NCBI RefSeq assembly: GCF_017301635.1
Contig: NZ_CP071091.1
Span: forward strand, 4,600,001-4,664,000
Reading direction: 5' to 3'
Source of the DNA: Myxococcus landrumus
Lineage (GTDB): Bacteria; Myxococcota; Myxococcia; Myxococcales; Myxococcaceae
Length of the DNA: 64,000 nucleotides
The notes below the pieces were generated by a model that had not been told where the DNA came from, did no database searches, and saw only the letters and a program-made list of their open reading frames with translations. Within the stretch, counting starts at the first letter, position 1; the number at the start of each line of letters is the position of its first letter. Both the position numbers and the translations under genes were made by a program. Shown piece by piece: positions 20,501-26,247 of this stretch.

Positions 20501-23500
20501 TCGGCCGGATTCACCGCGGCGTCCTGGCGCGGGGCCGGAGCACGCACGGCCACGCGGCCACTGCGATAGGCCGCCAGCCGCACCGCGCTCGGATAGTTGA
20601 AGATGAGAGTGTAGGAGAGCTTCGTGTTCCAAGCCGAGGCCAACAGGTTGACCAGCCGGACGGCGAAGAGCGAGGACAGCCCCTGCTCCGCCAGGTTCTG
20701 CGTCGCCGACAGCGAATCCGCGGGCACCCCAAGCACCTGTCCCGCGAGCCGCAGGATGAGCGCGACCTCGCTGTTGCTCTCCAGCGGAGGACCGTCCTCC
20801 TTGCGCGAGCGCGGGGACGTGGCCAGTTGGCGCAGCCGCTTGGTGTCGACCTTGCTGTTGGGGGTCAGCGGCAGCGCCTCGAGCACCCTCCAGCTCTGCG
20901 GGACCATGTAGTCCGGCAGGTACTTCTCCACGTGCTGCCGCAGCGCCTCTTCCAGCCCCTGTGCGCCCGACTCACGCGCCGTCACGAACCCGATGAGCCG
21001 GCCGCTCTCGCCCGGAATGTGGACGACGGCCGCGCGCTGCACCGAAGGCAGCCGCTCCGCGCAGTGCTCGATTTCGGCCAGCTCCACACGGTGGCCACCC
21101 ACCTTCACCTGCGAGTCCTTGCGGCCGATGATTTCAATCTCGCCGTTGGGCAGGTAGCGGCCCAGGTCTCCCGTCGCGTAGAGCCGCCCGTGGGGCTCCA
21201 CGGTGATGAACTTGGTGGCGGTGAGGCCGGGGTCGCGGAAGTAGCCTCGCGCCAGCCCGACGCCGCCAATGTAGATGTCACCGACGACGCCCGCCGGGCG
21301 GTAGCGGAAGCGGGAGTCCAGCACGAGCATCGTCTGGTTGGAGAGCGGTCGCCCATACGGCACCAGCTCGGTCCCCAGCTCGCGGGACTCCCGGGTGATG
21401 AGGTGGTAGTTGGACCAGATGGAGGCCTCCGTCGCGCCACCCAGGGCGACGAAGAGCAGGTCGGGGAACTGGGCCCGCGCGTGGTCCGCCATCGTCATGC
21501 TGATGGCGTCTCCGCTGAGCATCACGGTCTTCAGAGGCAGCGCCGCGCCCGGCGGACGGCCCGCGAGCAGCATCTCGAAGGACGTGGGGACGGTGTTCCA
21601 CACGGTCACCTGGTGACGGTGGAGCTGCTCCCACCAGTAGCCCGGGTCACGCGTCCCGTCGGGCTTGCACACCACCACCGTGCCGCCCGCGCCCAGCGTT
21701 CCGAAGATGTCCCAGACGGACAGGTCGAAGCTGAGCGAGGAGATGGCGAAGGTGACGGTCCGCGCCCCGAGCCCGAAGCGCGCGTTGATGTCGAGGCAGG
21801 TGTTGACGGCGGGGCCGTGCTCGATTTCGACGCCCTTGGGCGCCCCCGTCGAACCGGAGGTGAAGATGACATAGGCCAGGTCATCGGGTGACACCTGCGC
21901 GGGCGTGGGGACACGTCCGCCGACGGCCTCCACGAGTCCACGGTCCACGAGGAGCGTGGTGGTGCCAGCGCCCCCCTCCTCGGCGTGGTGCCACTGCCGG
22001 CCGCCGTTGACGCACTTCTCCTGGACCAGGGCGATGCGACAGTCCGCCAGGGCGAGGATGCTGCGCAGCCGGTCGTCGGGGTGGCTCGGGTTGAGCGGGA
22101 GGTAGTAACCGCCGGTCAGGAGGATGGCGGTCGTGGCGACGACCTGCTCCCAGCCCTTCTCCATGACGATGCCCACGCATGAGCCAGGGCCCACGCCCGC
22201 GTCCTGCAAGCAAACAGCGGCGGCACGCGCCAGGGCCATCAGCTCCGCGTAGGTGAGCGAGACCTCCTGGTCGATGACGGCGACGGCCTCGGGCGTCGCA
22301 GCCGCTGCGCGCAGCACCAGCCCGTGGAGCAGGCGCGGCGCCTGGGGGTCCAGGTCCGCGTGCGTCTGGTTCATGCGCTCGCGCAGCGCCAGCACGTCGG
22401 GCTGAAGCGTGGCCTCGCGCAGGGTGTTCGCGGCCACGCGCTCCAGCAGGTGCTGGAAGCACGACAACATGTCGCGCATCTGGTCGCCGTCATGGACCTG
22501 GGCGTCGTAGTCCCAGTTGATTCTCAGCACCCCGTCCAGCTCGTAGACCTGATGGTCCAGGGTGATTTGCGGCGTCTGCGTCTGCTGGAAGTGGAGGCTC
22601 GTGCGACAGCCGGCCAGCTCCACGGCGGAGTCGATGATGCCGAGGAAGGAGGTGAAGACGATGGGGAAGCTGAGGTGCGGGTCCGCGCGGTGCTTGCGCA
22701 GCATCCGCACCACCTCCAGGCCGCTCAGGTCGCTGTGCTCCAGGCCCTGGCTGAGCTCGCGGTGGATGACGAGGGCCCGCTCGGCGATGCCCGCCTGACG
22801 GCCCGTGACCGGGCACAGCAGGACGTTGGTGAACTCGCCGACGGTGCCGGTGAAGTCATTGCCACGCGCCACCGGCCGCTCGGACATGGTGACGGTGACC
22901 GTGAAGTCGGACTCCTCCGCGTAGAGGCCGAGGACCTCCGCGAACACCGCGAGCAGCAGGGCGTTGGAGGTGACCTGCAACGTGCTGGCGTGGACCTTCA
23001 GCGCGCTCCACTGCTCGACGCTCAGCGCGATGGACTCCCGCTGGAAGTCGACCTTCAGGTCTCCACCGCTCTTGCGGCGGGGAAGCTGCGGCGGGGCGGG
23101 CATCGCGTCCAGCCGGGCCGTCCAGTACTCGCGCGAGGCCTCGGAAGGCTGCTTCGTCCCGAGCTGGTCGCAGTACTCGCGAAACGCCAGCTCCGTCGTG
23201 TCGGGCGTGGGGCTCACGCCCTCGCGGCGCAGGCGCGCGTAGTGGCCGGCGACCTCGCGGCACAGAATCATGGCGCTGGTGGCGTCCATGAAGAGCATGT
23301 CCAGCAGCAGGTGGACGCGGACCGTGCGCGCATCCAGCCGGGTCAACTGGAGGTCCCAGTGAAGGCCGGGACGGGAGCCAAAGGCCGTCATGCACTCCTG
23401 GCGGCGCTGGTCCAGGTCGGCGACGGGAAGGGCCTCCAGCTTCAACGGCTCGCGACGCTCTCCCTCCGGAAGGACCCGCTGCCGGGTGCCCTCGACGATG

Positions 23501-23940
23501 GCCGCGTGAAGCATGGGGTGCCGCTCGACGACCTGACGGACCGCCTGCTGGAAACACGCGAGGTCGAGGTCCTCTATGTCGAATTCAGAGTAGACCTGAC
23601 AGGGACAGTCCTGGCTGGCGCCGATGACATAGGACACCTGCATGGGCGTCAGCTCGAACGTGCCATCCGAGCCCTCGGCCTCGCGTGCAGGCTCATGCGC
23701 CGAGGACATCTCCAAGGGCGGAAGCAACGCGGCGGCTTGTGTCACCGTCAGGCCATAGAGGACTTGATAGGAAGGCATGGGCACCAACGAGCCGCGAACC
23801 CGCGTCGCCGTCAGCGAGTCCATCCCCAGGTTCCCGAGCAGCACCTCCGCCTGTCGCTCCAGCTCGGAGGACGAGACCCCCATCAGTGAAGCGAGGACCT
23901 CGACGGGCCTGAACAGGGACGCGGGGTGCTTCATTCTCAT
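7201..23940 (-). CDS. Giant hybrid NRPS-PKS (carrier-Cy-A-PCP, three PKS modules, internal TE, terminal KS)
   Basis: About 5579 residues. The ATG at 23940 is preferred to the in-frame TTG at 23946 because AGGA lies six bases before it. Domains (approximate residues): carrier 10-75; heterocyclization domain 94-500, with DxxxxDxxS in place of the condensation HHxxxDG; adenylation 550-1037; PCP 1047-1124; KS-AT-KR-ACP 1146-2407; thioesterase 2417-2634, with GLSFG; KS-DH-KR-ACP 2641-3864; KS-DH-KR-ACP 3886-5111; KS 5134-5561. All four KS domains keep DTACSSS, CHGTGT and the His of SNIGHLEG. Modules 2 and 3 contain no AT. The A-domain code, aligned by hand to GrsA, is D-L-W-N-M-S-L-I, close to the cysteine code DLYNLSLI. 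The role is stepwise assembly of an acyl/Cys/malonate chain in the cytoplasm; the product is not recognised. No tailoring or resistance gene lies next to it. Confidence 0.93.
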   Translation of the reverse strand: MRMKHPASLFRPVEVLASLMGVSSSELERQAEVLLGNLGMDSLTATRVRGSLVPMPSYQVLYGLTVTQAAALLPPLEMSSAHEPAREAEGSDGTFELTPMQVSYVIGASQDCPCQVYSEFDIEDLDLACFQQAVRQVVERHPMLHAAIVEGTRQRVLPEGERREPLKLEALPVADLDQRRQECMTAFGSRPGLHWDLQLTRLDARTVRVHLLLDMLFMDATSAMILCREVAGHYARLRREGVSPTPDTTELAFREYCDQLGTKQPSEASREYWTARLDAMPAPPQLPRRKSGGDLKVDFQRESIALSVEQWSALKVHASTLQVTSNALLLAVFAEVLGLYAEESDFTVTVTMSERPVARGNDFTGTVGEFTNVLLCPVTGRQAGIAERALVIHRELSQGLEHSDLSGLEVVRMLRKHRADPHLSFPIVFTSFLGIIDSAVELAGCRTSLHFQQTQTPQITLDHQVYELDGVLRINWDYDAQVHDGDQMRDMLSCFQHLLERVAANTLREATLQPDVLALRERMNQTHADLDPQAPRLLHGLVLRAAAATPEAVAVIDQEVSLTYAELMALARAAAVCLQDAGVGPGSCVGIVMEKGWEQVVATTAILLTGGYYLPLNPSHPDDRLRSILALADCRIALVQEKCVNGGRQWHHAEEGGAGTTTLLVDRGLVEAVGGRVPTPAQVSPDDLAYVIFTSGSTGAPKGVEIEHGPAVNTCLDINARFGLGARTVTFAISSLSFDLSVWDIFGTLGAGGTVVVCKPDGTRDPGYWWEQLHRHQVTVWNTVPTSFEMLLAGRPPGAALPLKTVMLSGDAISMTMADHARAQFPDLLFVALGGATEASIWSNYHLITRESRELGTELVPYGRPLSNQTMLVLDSRFRYRPAGVVGDIYIGGVGLARGYFRDPGLTATKFITVEPHGRLYATGDLGRYLPNGEIEIIGRKDSQVKVGGHRVELAEIEHCAERLPSVQRAAVVHIPGESGRLIGFVTARESGAQGLEEALRQHVEKYLPDYMVPQSWRVLEALPLTPNSKVDTKRLRQLATSPRSRKEDGPPLESNSEVALILRLAGQVLGVPADSLSATQNLAEQGLSSLFAVRLVNLLASAWNTKLSYTLIFNYPSAVRLAAYRSGRVAVRAPAPRQDAAVNPAEPIAIVARACRLPGDVQTPDDLWEMLLGGTNCVTEVPASRFDIDDVFDANPNAVGRSYTRRGAFMSEVESFDHDFFGIPVAEARAMDPQQRMLLEVAYEALHAAGYDKARLRGSSTGVFIGQMNYDWMTDFDHITDYAGTGSAPSISSNRISFALDLAGPSMTVDTACSSSLVAVDAAVTKLRSGACRMALAGGANMILCATPYVMTCQARMLSVDSRCATFDSAANGIARGEGVGVVVLKRLSDARADGDPVLAVIRGTAVNQDGRSASLTAPNGLAQEAVIRQALDIAGLEGRDVDYVECHGTGTSLGDPIEVEALKNVLGERREKPVVLGAIKSNIGHLEGAAGVVGLIKAMEVLRRREAPGNVHFKTLNPKIDLDGFAAVIPTRPTALGGTGERRPLIAGVSSFGYGGTNSHVVLESWEEPASKQEVAPPSALWMFTGQGSLTVGSARGLYEANAVFRAALDRYAAVLESKVEVPLLKLLLADEKDIAQWVTETQYQQPALVALQLAQVEMWRARGLRPEAVLGHSVGEFAAAVVAGVMTPEEALELAALRGRLMSECPRGGMASVKAATEQVLPLLPAELVVAAENERGSTVVAGPMEVLSRFVTEAFDSKHTMLAVSHAFHSPMMAPAAEAFRRKLEGVELKAPRDVRFISTLTGQVETERLRTAEYWAEQLMQPVRFLRAVETAWSEGAGARTVVEVGPGTTLLNLAKKIVGAEGPRWVASIQARRWRPGPRLFRNVPLGWGKPASKFSSAKAASVVEKVSAATCVYETTWMPTPPVTGLSVSGGKHLLLSRERPEGALPEGWSEAGAWTEELAKQRWATVALWGSGGEEDVALGLELLQHANAERVVFVTGKGSEGDAGLWGLARTARLEQSELRVRCIEQSVSAVGKVLELAAGEEVEEEVSVDAEGVVRVPRLRRSSELASTGRLEVKGDGTYVISGGQGALGKVAAKLLVERGATHVLLLSRKGEAAADELKAKVAGLACDVSRLASVREARRWVEKEGWPEVVGVVHAAGMLTDGTLANQSSEKLKAAYGAKVDGARNLREVFAPRDFLVLFSSMAATFGSAGQGSYAAANATLDALANKWAGAGEPVLSVQWGAWSEGGMAAAKEAYKRAEAEGFGSISNELGTEVLERLLVAGKRGTVCASPIDWSRLILKSTRFELLAQGGGSAKRQTWSRPALQQLVRDCVLQFIPNGAVDANRSFMEAGFSSLDLVQFRRQLLSRLPDSVKLPVHFAFNFPTEEDVAQHLFEQLQVKPEPVAGASGMWTLLNGHTTGTPLFLVGGVMGTVEKTFGPLAAVLPTPVYAAMPGIPAVIDPAQTNLEGIAAALRASMEATAPSEKYSVGGLSFGAAVAFEMGLQLEREGKLGRIVMLDPRHMPPFVAPEAPAPFEKLMEHYTPSGSVRSPVIVFQSAIPPLERQSEMMREASRSFQDDASVLERCRVMCPGMELIRSEGHHFNLLNKHSEPIAARLLRDLLPPPAADSSAEPIAIVGRACRLPGDVRSPDALWKMLLAGTDCVGDIPVSRFDIDEVFDANPDVAGRSYTRRGAFMKGVEHFDHDFFGISVAEARAMDPQQRLLLEVAYEAFQDAGYDKKRLRGSATSVHIGLANDDWTTMGRDHEAHSPHFGAGVSGSIASNRISYLLGLTGPSMTLDTACSSSLVAVDLAVEKLRGDICSMALVGGVNVMLHHRMFVSACATKALSPVGRCATFDAAADGYCRGEGVGAIVLKRLSDALAAGDPVLAVIRGTAVNQDGRSASLTAPNGLAQEAVIRQALEVAGLEGRDVDYVECHGTGTSLGDPIEVGALKSVLGERREKPVVLGAIKSNIGHLEGAAGVVGLIKAVEVLRRREAPGNVHFKTLNPKIDLEGFSAVIPTGATALGAAGDPRPLVAGVSSFGFGGTNAHVVLQSYAGAASTVAAEARPRAEYSPRFLPWRQLPHPFLSRKDASGFVVTLEGEQAERWNDHRIAERVLVPAASHLTLLGGAALLQQGRDAAHAVGVEVQDVVMPRPLVVSGASRVVRCVANGGQWSVQEESDGRSEMVASCRATRVLSRTDAVREALDLEAVRGRCVPADVDALYGVLSRMGAQFGRGYRNLAALWLGEEEALAKVEVTHESVVDRGLTLVHPATLDAGIQLLGMWGMKTCGVCLPFNVQRARLFTMEEQPRALWAYARVSASSARSVEGTVTLFSDAGEVYAVLEGLVCRQASAESRVQESVFETEWVTTPLMAGLAAAGGKHLLLSRERPEGALPEGWREAGVWTEELAAQRWATVALWGGGGEEDVALGLKLLQRANTERVVFVTAKGRDGDAGLWGLARTARLEQSELRVRCIEQSVSAVGKVLELAASEEAEDEVSVDGEGVVKVPRLRRSSEVGGAGRLEVKGGTYVISGGQGALGQVAAKLLVERGATHLLLLSRKGEAAAGELKAKVKGLACDVSRLESVREARAWVEREGWPEVAGVVHAAGVLTDATLANQSSEKLKVAYGAKVDGARNLREVFTPKDFLVLFSSAAATFGSAGQGSYAAANATLDALANKWAGAGEPVLSVQWGAWSEGGMAAAKEAYKRAEAEGFGSISNELGTEVLEQLLASGKRGTVCVSPMDWSRLQLELPLVSRFRPKRSAEKTLASRAEGRGGPTVAELAALVRRAAAESMGLPAGGQVIDDEPLMAQGLDSLGAVGLAQRLSRELGQTVGAVFVLNHPTLNDLAKALAARVESTTQVTAPPRSRLQRSEEPIAIVGTACRMPGDVRSPGDLWRMLREGRDCVTEIPSSRFDIDEVYSSDPDVAGCSYTRRGAFMREVESFDADFFGIPVVEARVMDPHQRLLIEVAYEAFHDAGYDKKSLRGSSTGVFVGVANQDWMVVSGESEAKNPYFGVGVSSSIMSNRISYLLGLTGPSMTLDTACSSSLVAVDLAVEKLRSGVCSTALVGGVNVMLHHRTFVGCCAAKMLSSEGRCATFDSSADGYCRGEGVGAVVLKRLSDALASGDPVLAVIRGTAVNQDGRSASLTAPNGLAQEAVIRQALEVAGLEGRDVDYVECHGTGTSLGDPIEVEALKNVLGERREKPVVLGAIKSNIGHLEGAAGIAGLIKTVEVLRQREAPGNVHFKTLNPKIDLEGFSAVIPNTSIPLGREGDRKPLVAGVSSFGFGGTNAHVVLESYEGVGAVVERRARMAYTPRFLPWRRLPHPFLSRKDTSGFVVALEGEQSQRWNDHRFGEQVLVPAASHLTLLGGAALLAQGSDGIKSPGVEVEEVVMPRPLVASGEAGLVRCVGTGGQWTVESERKGFKEVVASCQSTRVLGAVDMVQGDVDVEAVRGRCAPMDVTELYESMSRLGARFGSGYRNLKGLWLGDEEALARVEVTHESVVDRGLTLVHPATLDAGIQLLGMWGMKTCGVCLPFSVQRARLFTVEEQPRKLWAYARMSASSARSVEGTVTLFSDAGEVYAVLEGLVCRQASAETRVQESVFETEWVTVASESRLSIGKSGPRLLLARERPEGALPEGWSEAGAWTEELAKQQWATVALWGSGGEEDVALGLRLLQSVTAERLVFVTAKGSEGDAGLWGLARTARLEQPELRVRCIEQSTSALWNVLELAASEEAEDEVSVDGEGVVKVPRLKRSREVGGAGRLEVKGGTYVISGGQGALGQVAAKLLVERGATHLLLLSRKGEAAAGELKAKVKGLACDVSRLESVRAVKEWVEREGWPEVAGVVHAAGVLTDATLANQSSEKLKVAYGAKVDGARNLREVFTPKDFLVLFSSAAATFGSAGQGSYAAANATLDALANKWAGAGEPVLSVQWGAWSEGGMAAKQEAYKRAEAEGFGSISNELGTEVLEQLLASGKRGTVCVSPMDWSRLQLELPLVSRFRPKRSAEKTQASRAEGRGGPTAAELAALVRRAAAESMGLPAGGQVIDDEPLMAQGLDSLGAVGLAQRLSRELGQTVGAVFVLNHPTLNELAAALAARLESVAPAAAPVRTQTRKPPQRSEEPIAIVGTACRLPGDVMSPDEMWGMLLAGQDCVTDVPVARFDISEVYDPNPNILGRSYTRRGAFMSEVESFDHDFFGIPVAEARAMDPQQRLLLEVAYEAFHLAGYDKASLRSSRIGVFVGQMNHDWAHMNGEEQLSDPFFGAGSSASITSNRISYLLGLTGPSMTLDTACSSSLVAVDLAVEKLRSGMCSAALVGGVNVMLHHRSFVGCCAAKMLSVKGRCATFDASADGYCRGEGVGAVVLKRLGDAVADGDEVLAVIRGTAVNQDGRSASLTAPNGLAQEAVIRQALEVAGLEGRDVDYIECHGTGTSLGDPIEVEALKNVLGARREKPVVLGAIKSNIGHLEGAAGVVGLIKAVEVLRRREAPGNVHFKTLNPKIDLEGFSAVIPTRPTVLGRKGEKRPLIAGVSSFGFGGTNAHVVLESWDAPESGTANSSATEVGGWK
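8605..12287 (-). other. PKS module 3, AT-less (KS-DH-KR-ACP)
   Basis: A near copy of module 2. KS about 12285-11010, DH about 10945-10130 (NDHRFGEQVLVP, here with the family Gly; DAGIQ), KR about 10030-8930, ACP about 8855-8610. The KR and ACP are almost identical to those of module 2 in protein and DNA, which points to a recent duplication or gene conversion. It also lacks an AT. Confidence 0.85.
8920..9600 (-). repeat. Near-identical KR block, copy in module 3
   Basis: It is most like the module 2 copy: both encode TPKDFLVLFSSAAATFG. It carries a local change to GGMAAKQEAYKR where the other three read GGMAAAKEAYKR. Confidence 0.8.
12345..16022 (-). other. PKS module 2, AT-less (KS-DH-KR-ACP)
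   Basis: KS about 16020-14750 runs within about 30 codons into a dehydratase (about 14670-13850). The DH has the catalytic His in NDHRIAERVLVP, where the usual Gly of HxxxGxxxxP is Glu, and the Asp in DAGIQ. KR about 13760-12660 has GGQGALG and SYAAAN. ACP about 12590-12350 has its Ser in GLDSLGA. No acyltransferase is present, so a malonyl unit must come from AT1, the AT of the next protein, or an enzyme outside the window. Confidence 0.85.
12640..13330 (-). repeat. Near-identical KR block, copy in module 2
   Basis: It differs from the module 3 copy at only a few bases over several hundred, and is continuous with an equally conserved ACP block downstream. Confidence 0.8.
16040..20510 (-). 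other. PKS module 1 (KS-AT-KR-ACP) followed by an internal thioesterase
   Basis: KS about 20505-19230, AT about 19200-18330 (GHSVGE, HAFH: malonyl type), KR with its N-terminal half about 18130-17030, ACP about 16960-16720 (Ser in AGFSSLD). A type I thioesterase-like domain follows at about 16690-16040, with nucleophile elbow GGLSFGA and a His in EGHHFNLL. The next KS starts immediately after it, so the thioesterase sits inside the line and not at its end. Confidence 0.85.
17030..17690 (-). repeat. Near-identical KR block, copy in module 1
   Basis: It pairs with the module 4 copy. The similarity stops at the ACP, which is unrelated to the ACPs of modules 2 and 3. Confidence 0.8.
20565..23940 (-). 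other. Starter region: carrier - heterocyclization - adenylation (Cys) - PCP
   Basis: The N-terminal carrier has its pantetheine Ser in GMDSL (near residue 42) but no adenylation domain before it, so its starter must be loaded in trans. The Cy domain shows DMLFMDATS near residue 214 and FPIVFTS later, both typical of cyclization domains. The A domain has FTSGSTGAPKG near 695 and a cysteine-like code. The PCP Ser is in GLSSLF near 1090. The carrier-Cy-A-PCP order is the one seen at the start of yersiniabactin and pyochelin synthetases, where the starter is salicylate; whether an aryl acid is used here is an inference. Confidence 0.8.
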
Positions 23941-24232
23941 GGCCAATCCTAGACACGCAATGGGTAGGGGTTCGGCTCGCCGACCACGGGGCCATCGCGT
24001 GACAGACGCACACGGCGGGCCAGAGCCGCGGGAGGCGAGAAAGTCCTACCAAATGTCGCCGAATGAACACAAGAACCTTGCGTGAACCGTTACCCGACGG
24101 GGCGTCCGACCTGTCAAATCTCCTGTCTCGAAATATTGGGTCATCCAAGGTATCGACACACGCGCGTAGGTCGCCCCTCAATCGAGCAGGATTCGAGAAG
24201 CAACCTGTGGCGCGAATCGTCACATTGGCGTC
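23941..24232. other. Intergenic region between the NRPS-PKS operon and a VOC gene
   Basis: Divergent spacer of 292 bases that must hold the operon promoter. Apart from the AGGA ribosome binding site at about 23947-23950 on the minus strand, no convincing promoter or operator was identified; no Fur-box-like sequence was seen. Confidence 0.5.
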
Positions 24233-24634
24233 ATGACCTTGAAACTCTCCATCTCGCATCTCTCTGTTGACAACCCCGAGCTGGCACTGGCGTTCTACCG
24301 GGATGTCCTGGGCCTGGAGCTCGTGGGCGACGTCTCCCGGGGGGCCTTCCGCTGGCTCACGATGGCCTCTCCCGCCCAACCAGACGTCAAGCTCGTGCTG
24401 AGCCAGCCCCACGCCGGCCGGAGTGAAGAGGACGGCAATACCCTGGCCCGACTGCTGGCCAAGGGGACACTGGGCGGCGTCATCTTCACCAGCAGCAATC
24501 TGGATGCGACGTTCGAGAAGCTGCGTGCCGCGAAGGTGGACATCGTGCAGGAGCCCAAGGACCAGCCCTGGGGCGTCCGGGATTGTGCCGTGAGAGACCC
24601 CGCCGGAAACATGATTCGCATCAACCAGGCCTGA
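24233..24634 (+). CDS. VOC / glyoxalase-like protein
   Basis: A 133-residue single-domain protein of the vicinal oxygen chelate superfamily, a little longer than one glyoxalase domain of about 120 residues. Family features are the opening LSISHLSVDNPELALAFYRD with a metal-type His, the repeat end RDPAGNMIRI, and a middle strand PQPDVKLVL-like segment. Such proteins include lyases, dioxygenases and antibiotic-binding resistance proteins; the substrate cannot be assigned. It is divergent from the NRPS-PKS operon. A self-resistance role is possible but has no direct support. Confidence 0.75.
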   Translation: MTLKLSISHLSVDNPELALAFYRDVLGLELVGDVSRGAFRWLTMASPAQPDVKLVLSQPHAGRSEEDGNTLARLLAKGTLGGVIFTSSNLDATFEKLRAAKVDIVQEPKDQPWGVRDCAVRDPAGNMIRINQA

Positions 24635-24949
24635 CCCAGCCTCGTCCCCTCGCGCGTCTGTGTTTGCGGGCGCCCCGCCGAGCAACTCGCGGCGGCTGTT
24701 GCTCTTGTCATTTGATTTGTATTGATTCACACCGCGCATGACTCGACGTGGCGTGGAGTCCAAGCCCCTCTTGGATTTCCGGGCCCGTGAATCGGCGGCC
24801 CGGTGAGCGTCCCGCCGTTCACCGGGCCAGGGGACCGCTCGCCGGGCCCTGGCGTGCATTCACAGAAGAGGTCCGGGCCGAGTCCCACCGCCCCCTTAGT
24901 CTTTCTCCCCGCTGAGCCCTCCACCTCTTTCAGCGCAGGGAGAATCGCC
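24635..24949. other. Intergenic region with a strong hairpin
   Basis: A 315-base gap without a gene. Its only clear structure is the perfect inverted repeat at 24797-24828. Confidence 0.5.
24797..24828. terminator. Perfect 10-bp inverted repeat
   Basis: Arms GGCCCGGTGA (24797-24806) and TCACCGGGCC (24819-24828) enclose a 12-base loop. It lies 160 bases after the VOC gene and 120 bases before the aminotransferase. No T-tract follows, so it could be a terminator, a leader structure or an operator. Confidence 0.4.
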
Positions 24950-26083
24950 GTGTCTTACTTCCTTCCCACTCGCCGGGCCCTCCTCGCGGGTGCTGCCGCG
25001 ACCACCGCTGGACTCGCGCTCCGGCCGGAGCTCTCACTCGCCGCCTCCGCCGCGCGTCGGCCTCCGAGCGAGGACCCCGTCCGGCTCTTCTCCAACGAGA
25101 ACCGCTATGGGCCGTGCGAGGGCGCGCTGCGCGCGATGCGGGAGTCCCTCCACCTGGCCAGCCGCTACGCAGCCGTGGACAGCATCGCGACCTTGAAGCG
25201 GCTCATCGCGGAGCAGGAGGGCCTGACGCCGGACCACGTGGTCCTCACCTCCGGCGCCTTCGAGGCCCTGACGCTCATCGCGAACAAGTTCTCCACAGGC
25301 GGCGGTGGCGTCGTGTGCTCGGAGCGGGTCTACGACGTCCTCCCCACCTACGCCGCGCAGGCTGGGGGCAAGGTGGTGCGCGTCCCGCTCGATGCGTCCA
25401 TGACGCATGACCTGGAGGCCATGGAGGCGCGGGTGGACGCCAACACCCGGCTGGTGTCCGTGTGCAACCCCAGCAACCCCACGGGCACCATCGTGGACGC
25501 CGCGAAGCTGCGCGCCTTCTGCGACAAGGTCTCCTCCAAGGCCACCGTGCTGGTGGACGAGGTCTACATCCACTACCTGGAGGCCCCTGCCAGCCAGTCC
25601 ATGGTGGACCTGGTGCGCGCGGGGAAGAACATCCTCATCACGCGCTCGTTCTCGAAAATCTACGGCCTGGCGGGCATGCGCGTGGGCTACGCGCTGGGCC
25701 AGCCCGCGCTCATCAAACAACTGCACGAGATGCGCGCCTCGCTGCTCAGCTCCGTCTCCACCGTGGCGGCCATCGCCAGCCTCCAGGACACGGCCTTCGT
25801 CACGCGCATGCGCAAGCTCAACGCCGAGTCGCGGAAGGTCACCACGGCCGTGCTGGACGAGGTGGGCATGAAGTACATCCCAGGCCACGCCAACTTCCTC
25901 TGGATTCCGCTGACCGCGAAGCAGCTCGACCTGCCCGCGCGCTTCGCGCCCCATGGCTTCCACCTGCTGACGAACCCGCGCAACGCCATCTCCGCGGACG
26001 TGTCCGCCCTCCGGCTGACCCTGGGCACCGTGGAGGAGATGCGCACCTTCGGCACCCTTCTGCGCTCGGTCCTGAAGAGCTGA
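24950..26083 (+). CDS. Tat-exported aminotransferase of the histidinol-phosphate aminotransferase type
   Basis: About 377 residues from the GTG at 24950, which follows AGGGAGA at a good distance; an upstream in-frame ATG (24803) adds 49 low-quality residues. The N-terminus PTRRALLAGAAATTAGLAL is a twin-arginine signal, unusual for a PLP enzyme. The fold type I aminotransferase body shows SNENRYGPC near 48, CNPSNPTGT near 170, the VLVDEVYIHY segment and the PLP lysine in SFSKIYGLAG near 238. Family members move the amino group of histidinol phosphate or aromatic amino acids. Export as a folded, cofactor-loaded protein fits Tat transport. Its last codons have a decayed copy at 32690-32792. Confidence 0.8.
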   Translation: MSYFLPTRRALLAGAAATTAGLALRPELSLAASAARRPPSEDPVRLFSNENRYGPCEGALRAMRESLHLASRYAAVDSIATLKRLIAEQEGLTPDHVVLTSGAFEALTLIANKFSTGGGGVVCSERVYDVLPTYAAQAGGKVVRVPLDASMTHDLEAMEARVDANTRLVSVCNPSNPTGTIVDAAKLRAFCDKVSSKATVLVDEVYIHYLEAPASQSMVDLVRAGKNILITRSFSKIYGLAGMRVGYALGQPALIKQLHEMRASLLSSVSTVAAIASLQDTAFVTRMRKLNAESRKVTTAVLDEVGMKYIPGHANFLWIPLTAKQLDLPARFAPHGFHLLTNPRNAISADVSALRLTLGTVEEMRTFGTLLRSVLKS

Positions 26084-26198
26084 GGCCAAGGGCCTCCGCG
26101 CGGTGTTCGGCCTGGGCCCCACCCGCGTGATGCGGCTGGGGTATCAGCGGACGTTTCCCGGGACGTTCCGGCGACAAGGCCCTGTGGGCCCTGGCCGA
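26084..26198 (+). pseudogene. Internal fragment of a LytS-type histidine kinase gene
   Basis: These bases match, with few differences, codons about 44-82 of the intact histidine kinase gene (about 32951-33066), including the stretch for RAVFGLGL and MRLGYQR. The fragment starts right at the stop codon of the aminotransferase and ends without continuation. It is therefore a remnant of a second kinase copy. Confidence 0.8.
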
Positions 26199-26247
26199 AG
26201 CGACATCGTCCGCTGGCCGTGGCGCGGAGCCTGGACTGTTCGGCGCG

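Noticed and set aside
24000..24030. GG-N10-GC sigma-54-like sequence upstream of the NRPS-PKS operon (minus strand)
   Set aside because: It matches only 9 of 12 positions and such matches arise often by chance at this GC content; there is no supporting context.
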